From: Sulfurimonas sp.
GTDB taxonomy: Bacteria > Campylobacterota > Campylobacteria > Campylobacterales > Sulfurimonadaceae
NCBI GenBank assembly: GCA_027063505.1
Contig: JAMORO010000027.1
Location: 1-36,755, forward strand
Reading direction: 5' to 3'
DNA: 36,755 nt
Of the stretch, positions 31,282 through 36,755 are shown piece by piece. The number at the start of each line of letters is the position of its first letter. Within the stretch, counting starts at the first letter, position 1. The notes under the pieces were generated by a model. The model had not been told where the DNA came from, searched no databases, and saw only the letters and a list, made by a program, of their open reading frames with translations. Made by a program: the position numbers and the translations under genes.

Positions 31282-32532
31282 ATGATAAATTTAAAATTAT
31301 TACAAAAAGATTTTGATGGAGTAAGTGCTAAACTAACTCGAAAAGGTGTAAGTAGTGAACTCTTATCAACTCTTAAAGAGAAGTTTGAAGTTCTAAAAAC
31401 TGCTAAAGCAGAGTTTGAGAGATACCAAGCAGCAAGAAATGCGATGAGTAAAGAGTTTGGTGTATATAAACGTGAAGGTAAAGATATAAATGAGCTAAAA
31501 GCTCGTATAGAAGAGAACAACCTTAAAGTAGATGCAGCTCTTGAAGTGCAACGCGAGGCTCAAGTAGCACTAGAGACTTTAGCGATGACAGTACCAAATA
31601 TGCCAGATGACACTGTTCCAGATGGTGCAGATGAGAATGATAATATAGAGATAAAAAAAGTACTGATGCCTAAAGAGTTCTCTTTTACTCCAAAAGAGCA
31701 CTGGGAACTAGCAGAAGAAAACGGATGGATAGACTTTGAACGCGGTGTAAAACTTGCTACTTCAAGATTTTCTGTAAGTTTTGGAATGGGTGCAAGACTT
31801 GAACGTGCACTTATAAACTTCATGCTTGACTTCAACCGTGGGAGAGGCTTTGAAGAAGTGAGTGTTCCAGCACTTGTAAACCGTCAATCACTTGAAGGAA
31901 CTGGACAACTTCCTAAGTTTGAAGAGGACTTATATAAGATGGATGGCTTAGACCTTTTTCTGATTCCTACAGCAGAAGTTCCAGTGACTAACCTTTATTC
32001 AGATGAAATACTTACAGCTGGAGAGTTACCTAAAAAAATGACTGCATACACTTCATGTTTTCGTAAAGAAGCAGGAGCTGCTGGTCGTGATACACGAGGG
32101 ATGATAAGACAACACCAATTTCACAAAGTAGAACTTGTTGCTATGACTACACCAGAGAAGAGTGAAGAAGTTTTTGATGAGATGGTAAACTGTGCTTCAG
32201 ATTTACTAACTGCCTTAGAGTTACCTCATCGTTTAGTAAACTTATGTACTGGAGACTTAGGTTTTGGTGCTGCACATACCACAGATCTTGAAGTATGGCT
32301 CCCTGGACAAGACCAGTACCGTGAAATCTCTTCTATCTCAAACACAAGAGACTTCCAAGCTCGCAGAGCAAAAATCCGTTATAAAGATGGTAAGAAAAAT
32401 ACATTTGTAAACACACTAAACGGTAGTTCTCTCGCTGTTGGTCGCACACTTGTAGCTATTATGGAAAATAATCAGAATGAAGATGGAAGTATTGATATTC
32501 CTGAAGTTTTGAAGCCTTATTTAGGGATGTAA
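31282..32532 (+). CDS. serS: Seryl-tRNA synthetase
   Basis: 416 residues, full length. The N-terminal coiled-coil arm (about 25-105) binds the long variable arm of tRNA-Ser. Class II motif 2 is [17 protein letters not shown] plus [10 protein letters not shown], and motif 3 is [19 protein letters not shown] (about 380-398). AAGGAAA lies in front of the ATG. It is intact. Residues about 338-416 are duplicated as the relic at 36428-36667. It pairs with metF and divergent serB, both in serine/one-carbon metabolism. Confidence 0.98.
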   Translation: MINLKLLQKDFDGVSAKLTRKGVSSELLSTLKEKFEVLKTAKAEFERYQAARNAMSKEFGVYKREGKDINELKARIEENNLKVDAALEVQREAQVALETLAMTVPNMPDDTVPDGADENDNIEIKKVLMPKEFSFTPKEHWELAEENGWIDFERGVKLATSRFSVSFGMGARLERALINFMLDFNRGRGFEEVSVPALVNRQSLEGTGQLPKFEEDLYKMDGLDLFLIPTAEVPVTNLYSDEILTAGELPKKMTAYTSCFRKEAGAAGRDTRGMIRQHQFHKVELVAMTTPEKSEEVFDEMVNCASDLLTALELPHRLVNLCTGDLGFGAAHTTDLEVWLPGQDQYREISSISNTRDFQARRAKIRYKDGKKNTFVNTLNGSSLAVGRTLVAIMENNQNEDGSIDIPEVLKPYLGM

Positions 32533-32541
32533 ATATTGGAT

Positions 32542-32565
32542 TAGGCAGATTAAACTGCCTATTTG
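32542..32565 (+). terminator. Terminator of metF-serS
   Basis: TAGGCAG (32542-32548), loop ATTAAA, CTGCCTA (32555-32561), then TTTG. A degraded homologue of this stem-loop and of the following GAAGCCAC lies after the serS relic at 36690-36718. Confidence 0.65.
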
Positions 32566-32745
32566 AAGCCACAAATTAATGATTATTTTTATCTCACCTT
32601 CTAAAACACCATCTAAGAACATTAATAATCATCTTTCTTTTACAACAGCATTCTTCTCTTTTCTTATCAGTTTGGAGACTTCTTCTTTCGTTCTCTCTAG
32701 GATATTATAAATAACTCGAGGTATTTTTTTCTTTTTCACTTTACA

Positions 32746-32754
32746 TGGTATAAT
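32746..32754 (+). promoter_or_regulatory. Extended -10 promoter of the large lipoprotein gene
   Basis: TGGTATAAT is a perfect extended -10, 20 bases before the ATG at 32774, giving a short leader that contains GAGGA as ribosome-binding site. The rest of the 32566-32745 gap shows no gene I can support. Confidence 0.7.
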
Positions 32755-32773
32755 AGTAGATAAAGAGGAAATT

Positions 32774-35700
32774 ATGAAAATATTATTAATGCTATTTATA
32801 AGTTTATTTATTTTAGGTTGTGGAGGTGGCGACAGTAGCAGCACTCCGCCTTCTCCACCTATCAGTGGTAATGATGAGGATAGTCAATTAATTTTAAAAG
32901 GTATTGTTTATGATGGGTCAATAAATGATGTTACAATTTGTTTAGACACAAATGCAGATCAGAACTGTACTGATGAATTTTATGTCACAAAGAGCGATGA
33001 AAATGGTAGTTTCACATTAAGCATACCAAAAGATGCTCTTGGACAAGAAAATGTATTTATCGCAGAAGCTGGTGTTTATAGTAGCATTGAAGTTCCTGCT
33101 AACATCCATTTTATTCATAAAATATATATTGATGATGTAACCGATGCTAACGATATAAATAGAATAGCATACTTCTCTCCTTTAAAAAACTTAGAGAACG
33201 AATTTGGTAGTGCAATTTTTGGTGCTGGTGTTATAAATGATGATGGTTTTAGAATTTATTTGCATAGTGATAGTCGAGAGTGCTTATATCAATCCCTTGA
33301 TAGTAACTCTTCTTGTCTTGAGTTAAATAGGAAGATAGCCTTTTATTATCTGCTAAGAACCAATACTAATGAAGAATTTTCTGGAGACTTATCCACTGGA
33401 CCTGGTGTTTCAAAACTTTATGACATTACTAAGGATTACTCTAATGAGGTTTATCCTTTAGTTATGCATAGACTTTATAATTTTAGAGATAAAATAGGTT
33501 CTAGTAAAGAATTTTTATCCTTTATTATTAATGATGAAAAAACTTTAAAATATACCGCTCCTGTAATAAAGTCAGGAACATTTACAAATGGACTAACACA
33601 AAATTTATTAACCATTAAATGGGATAAAAATATCAACATTAAGAAATACTATATTAATATTTATAATGCACAAGATACACTCCTAGAAAGTTATGAAGCA
33701 ACAAGGAACTATTTTGAGATAACTCCTACTTATCGAATGTTACTAGAAAAAGATATACAGATTTACATCATTGGTGAGACTGACAATATGATTAGTCACG
33801 AGGGATATTTAAAGTTTAATGATAGTGTATTAATGTCAACTTACTATACACCAAAAGTAGCTAATATAGCGTCTTCATCTACAGAAGAGTCAATCAGCAT
33901 CTGTTTTGAACCTATTTCTCATCGAGATAATAGCTTTTTTGAATATGAGCTAAAAGTTAGAGATACAAGTGCCTCATATCGACCACTTTTTGAGTTAAAA
34001 CTGGAAGCTATGCAAAGAGAAGCAAACAAATATTGCTTTCCTTCTTATGATGTTGTATCAACACAAGTCTTAGATTTTATTATTACTACAAAAATAGATG
34101 CAGAAAACCTTGCTAACTACACTCAAGAGTATGTAAAAACAGGTGTCACTCCTAGCTTTAAAGTATACACCAAACCTCTCAGTACCGTTCCAAATACAGC
34201 AATAGTTTTAAAGGGTAATAAATATCCCAATGCTGGAGTTTCATTAAACTGGAATTTTCAAAAAGGTGTTGATTATTATGAATTAGAGCGTTCGTTTGAT
34301 AAAGAGTTTAATGATTTTGAGGTGATTTTAATTTTATTTACAAATCAGATAAAATTTCATATTCCGGATCAGGACTTACAAGAAGACTATTACTACCGTG
34401 TACGTTCCATAAAAAATATTTCTACTACTGAAAAAACCTATAGTGAATATTCAAATAGTATTAATATTAATAATCCTACTCGAAACCTCATCCCTATATC
34501 CCACCATTTTAATGATTATAATGATGGAGAAGAAATTGTACAGCTTGTATTTTTTGATGATCTTTTAGAATATGATAAAAGCATTACTTACATAACAGGA
34601 AGTGTGAACAATGCTCCGGTTACAAGTGTGTACGCTTCACAATACCCTATCTATAGTTGGGATGGTGAAAAAAGTACAATTCAACTAACATCTATGCTTC
34701 ATACCTCTGCTTATGTTCAACCAAGTGTTAAGTTGCTAAGTGGAAAGGTTTTTAGACTTAATGCAGATGGTTGGTCTTATGGTCTTTATCTTGATGCAGA
34801 ATATAAATTTTCTTTTTTCAAAGCAGGAGTGAGTAATACGGATAGTGATGGTGATGGTCTTATAGATGCTAGGGATAATTGTAAATATAGTAAAGACTTG
34901 AATGTACTAGAGGATGGTTGTTCTGTATTTGATAAGGCTGATAGTGATGCTGATGGAGTGCTTAATTGGGAAGATATCTGTCCATATTCGAAATATGTCA
35001 ATGTTAGTGAGGTAGAAGCCGATGGATGTGTTACTTATGAACATACTGATAAAGATCACGATGGTGTTCTTGATGCTGATGACTTATGTCCACTTGATTA
35101 TCCTATCGCAATAGCACTAACAGATCTAAGTGCTACCGAAGGTTGTTTCCCTATTCAATATAATGATTTTGATAATGATGGGGTTATGGACTACTACGAC
35201 ATCTGTCGCTACTCCCCAAGTGGCGAATCTGTTAATGAAGATGGTTGTTCGTATGATGAAGTGAATGATGATGATAATGACACCATTATAAATATTAATG
35301 ATGAATGTAAAACTACACCATCCGGTCTTTTTGTTCAAAGTAATGGTTGTACAGGAGGAGAATTTATTGATAGTGATAGCGATGGAGTTATGAATATTTC
35401 TGATCAGTGTCACTTTACAAAAGAGGGGGAGAGTGTAGATGCAAACGGTTGTTCTTATGACCAACTTCATGATGATGATAATGATGGATTACTTAATGTG
35501 AATGATAAATGTCCAAATAGTACCTCGACAGATGTTAATGATGTTGGATGTGTTGTTTATAGTGCTGCTGGTAGTAATCCCATCACTAATTTACAATGTG
35601 AAAGATCTTATCCCTACGACAGCAGCATCCATATAACATGGGAACATGCTAGCAATAGCTATAGCGGTTATGAACTAGTCTACTTTCCTTCTATCACGGG

Positions 35701-36226
35701 TGGTTACATGATTCCAAGTTTAGTACGTCAGCGTACTTATTTAAACAGTGAATACAAAACTACCATTATGTTGAAAATGTACTCTGAAGTTGATGGAGAG
35801 AGAACATATAGTCAGTATCCTGTGAATTGTGTTGTACCGGCTATACCAAGCACACCAGATAATACCGAAGACACATCTCAACCGAGTGATGTATCTGAAA
35901 CAGATGTTGCAGGAGTGGACTTTGTTGAAAATGAAGGCTATGTCTTTGTTGCACAAAATAAATTAAAAGCGGATAAGTATGATGGTGGTAATGGATGGTG
36001 GTTCGCTCATGGTACACTACAGGATACTTTTACCTATTATGACACGGAAGCAAAGGCAAAACGAATAGTTAGTAATATTTGCGAAAGTCCACGTAAGGTT
36101 GTCCAATCTATTTATCATAGTGCATCAACAGGTCTTGACTATGTGGGTAAATTTTATTACTGCGGGAAACCGTTAGAGGGCGGTAACAATAGAAATATTA
36201 AAAACTTAAAAACTTATAGTTTTTAA
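32774..36226 (+). CDS. Large lipoprotein with FnIII-like domains and thrombospondin type 3 repeats
   Basis: 1150 residues. The signal peptide [16 protein letters not shown] ends in a clear lipobox (I-L-G-C, Cys16), followed by GGGDSSSTPPSPP. Next comes a carboxypeptidase-regulatory-like or SdrD-type beta domain (LKGIVYDGSINDVTICLDTN), then at least two FnIII-like segments (about 260-350 and 480-570; WDKNINIKKYYINIYN, NWNFQKGVDYYELERS). Seven or so calcium-binding thrombospondin type 3 repeats follow (about 688-930), then another FnIII-like segment and a C-terminal Trp/Tyr/Cys domain (about 1040-1150). It is surface or periplasmic. It interrupts the space between serS and the fba/serS relic, so it is likely acquired or relocated DNA. 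Function unknown; adhesion or binding is only a guess from the domain types. Confidence 0.85.
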   Translation: MKILLMLFISLFILGCGGGDSSSTPPSPPISGNDEDSQLILKGIVYDGSINDVTICLDTNADQNCTDEFYVTKSDENGSFTLSIPKDALGQENVFIAEAGVYSSIEVPANIHFIHKIYIDDVTDANDINRIAYFSPLKNLENEFGSAIFGAGVINDDGFRIYLHSDSRECLYQSLDSNSSCLELNRKIAFYYLLRTNTNEEFSGDLSTGPGVSKLYDITKDYSNEVYPLVMHRLYNFRDKIGSSKEFLSFIINDEKTLKYTAPVIKSGTFTNGLTQNLLTIKWDKNINIKKYYINIYNAQDTLLESYEATRNYFEITPTYRMLLEKDIQIYIIGETDNMISHEGYLKFNDSVLMSTYYTPKVANIASSSTEESISICFEPISHRDNSFFEYELKVRDTSASYRPLFELKLEAMQREANKYCFPSYDVVSTQVLDFIITTKIDAENLANYTQEYVKTGVTPSFKVYTKPLSTVPNTAIVLKGNKYPNAGVSLNWNFQKGVDYYELERSFDKEFNDFEVILILFTNQIKFHIPDQDLQEDYYYRVRSIKNISTTEKTYSEYSNSININNPTRNLIPISHHFNDYNDGEEIVQLVFFDDLLEYDKSITYITGSVNNAPVTSVYASQYPIYSWDGEKSTIQLTSMLHTSAYVQPSVKLLSGKVFRLNADGWSYGLYLDAEYKFSFFKAGVSNTDSDGDGLIDARDNCKYSKDLNVLEDGCSVFDKADSDADGVLNWEDICPYSKYVNVSEVEADGCVTYEHTDKDHDGVLDADDLCPLDYPIAIALTDLSATEGCFPIQYNDFDNDGVMDYYDICRYSPSGESVNEDGCSYDEVNDDDNDTIININDECKTTPSGLFVQSNGCTGGEFIDSDSDGVMNISDQCHFTKEGESVDANGCSYDQLHDDDNDGLLNVNDKCPNSTSTDVNDVGCVVYSAAGSNPITNLQCERSYPYDSSIHITWEHASNSYSGYELVYFPSITGGYMIPSLVRQRTYLNSEYKTTIMLKMYSEVDGERTYSQYPVNCVVPAIPSTPDNTEDTSQPSDVSETDVAGVDFVENEGYVFVAQNKLKADKYDGGNGWWFAHGTLQDTFTYYDTEAKAKRIVSNICESPRKVVQSIYHSASTGLDYVGKFYYCGKPLEGGNNRNIKNLKTYSF
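34837..35560 (+). repeat. Thrombospondin type 3 (calcium-binding) repeat array
   Basis: Degenerate repeats of about 105 bases encode D-x-D-x-D-G-V-x-D/N-x-x-D-x-C-P followed by a Gly-Cys end, e.g. DSDGDGLIDARDNC, DSDADGVLNWEDIC, DKDHDGVLDADDLC, DFDNDGVMDYYDIC, DDDNDTIININDEC, DSDSDGVMNISDQC and DDDNDGLLNVNDKC. All seven keep the acidic loop and the two cysteines. Confidence 0.8.
36206..36226 (+). terminator. AT-only hairpin overlapping the lipoprotein stop codon
   Basis: TTAAAAACT (36206-36214), TAT, AGTTTTTAA (36218-36226), with the stop TAA in the stem. Weak because it has few G-C pairs. Confidence 0.3.
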
Positions 36227-36235
36227 TATTCTTAA

Positions 36236-36667
<432 letters not shown>

Positions 36668-36689
36668 GTTTAGCTTAGATTATTAGTTT

Positions 36690-36718
36690 TAGGTGGTTAT
36701 TTAGATTTTAACTGCCTA
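36690..36718 (+). terminator. Degraded copy of the serS terminator
   Basis: TAGGTGGTT (36690-36698) against AACTGCCTA (36710-36718) forms the same stem as the native serS terminator with two G-U wobbles and a longer loop. It is followed by TCAGAAGCCAC versus TTTGAAGCCAC in the native copy. Homology to the native downstream region ends about there; 36730-36755 shows nothing further. Confidence 0.5.
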
Positions 36719-36755
36719 TCAGAAGCCACTTTATTTTATAGCATACTTCTTAAAA

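Noticed and set aside
32629..32844. 71-codon minus-strand ORF downstream of serS
   Set aside because: It overlaps the signal peptide and promoter of the large lipoprotein antisense, begins with Pro-rich shadow sequence and has no ribosome-binding site. The part in the gap (IYNILERTKEEVSKLIRKEK) looks coding-like and could be a tiny relic, but support is too weak.
35126..35470. Minus-strand ORF of 114 codons inside the lipoprotein
   Set aside because: Ile/Thr-rich shadow of the Asp/Asn-rich thrombospondin repeats.

Overview
The window is AT-rich, densely coding DNA from a free-living member of the Campylobacterota (Epsilonproteobacteria), most likely a Sulfurimonas-like organism. The strongest taxonomic cue is the minus-strand block rppH-lysC-hobA-holB-folP (9496-13498). 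HobA, the DnaA-binding replication regulator, is restricted to this phylum, and the same gene order is known from Helicobacter pylori. The genus is inference.

Layout. 1-930: the start of cmoA on the minus strand, the collapsed remains of a hybrid sensor kinase gene, and a small membrane protein. 1010-2771: a lipoprotein and class II fructose-bisphosphate aldolase, both minus strand. 2845-4960: a stand-alone class III nucleotidyl-cyclase-like protein with an HTH/coiled-coil partner, then a small HTH regulator behind an elaborate AT-rich operator region and its small partner. 5036-9499: an HU-family protein, a NERD/SF1-helicase-like protein, msrB, a lipoprotein cyclophilin and a PiT phosphate transporter. 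9496-13498: the replication, folate and lysine operon named above.

13669-19567 is the most unusual functional neighbourhood. An exported lipoprotein with Hydin-like Ig domains, a small secreted protein and a periplasmic caspase fused to a formylglycine-generating-enzyme-like domain lie on the plus strand. They face an exported LPP20/DUF4384-like protein, a cyclic-nucleotide-binding protein and an unknown protein on the minus strand. 19612-26413 is housekeeping: hemW, tatB-tatC, queA, dprA, a polysaccharide-deacetylase-family protein, and rpsF-ssb-rpsR with a probable S6:S18 autoregulatory leader. 26535-29246 holds a beta-propeller/OmpA-like exported protein, a 650-base mostly non-coding stretch and a small secreted protein. 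29362-32532 holds serB with a small partner, divergent from metF-serS.

32774-36755 looks like an insertion or rearrangement scar. A 1150-residue lipoprotein with thrombospondin type 3 repeats lies between intact serS and a chimeric relic. The relic joins a decayed 3-prime end of fba (minus strand) to a diverged but frame-intact 3-prime end of serS (plus strand). Intact fba and serS are near opposite ends of this same window in the same relative orientation. The relic therefore looks like what would remain of a second fba-to-serS segment after its interior was deleted. The serS part differs from the native gene mainly at synonymous sites, so it probably evolved as a working gene before being stranded here. 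All domain calls come from reading the translated sequence by eye; no database search was run.
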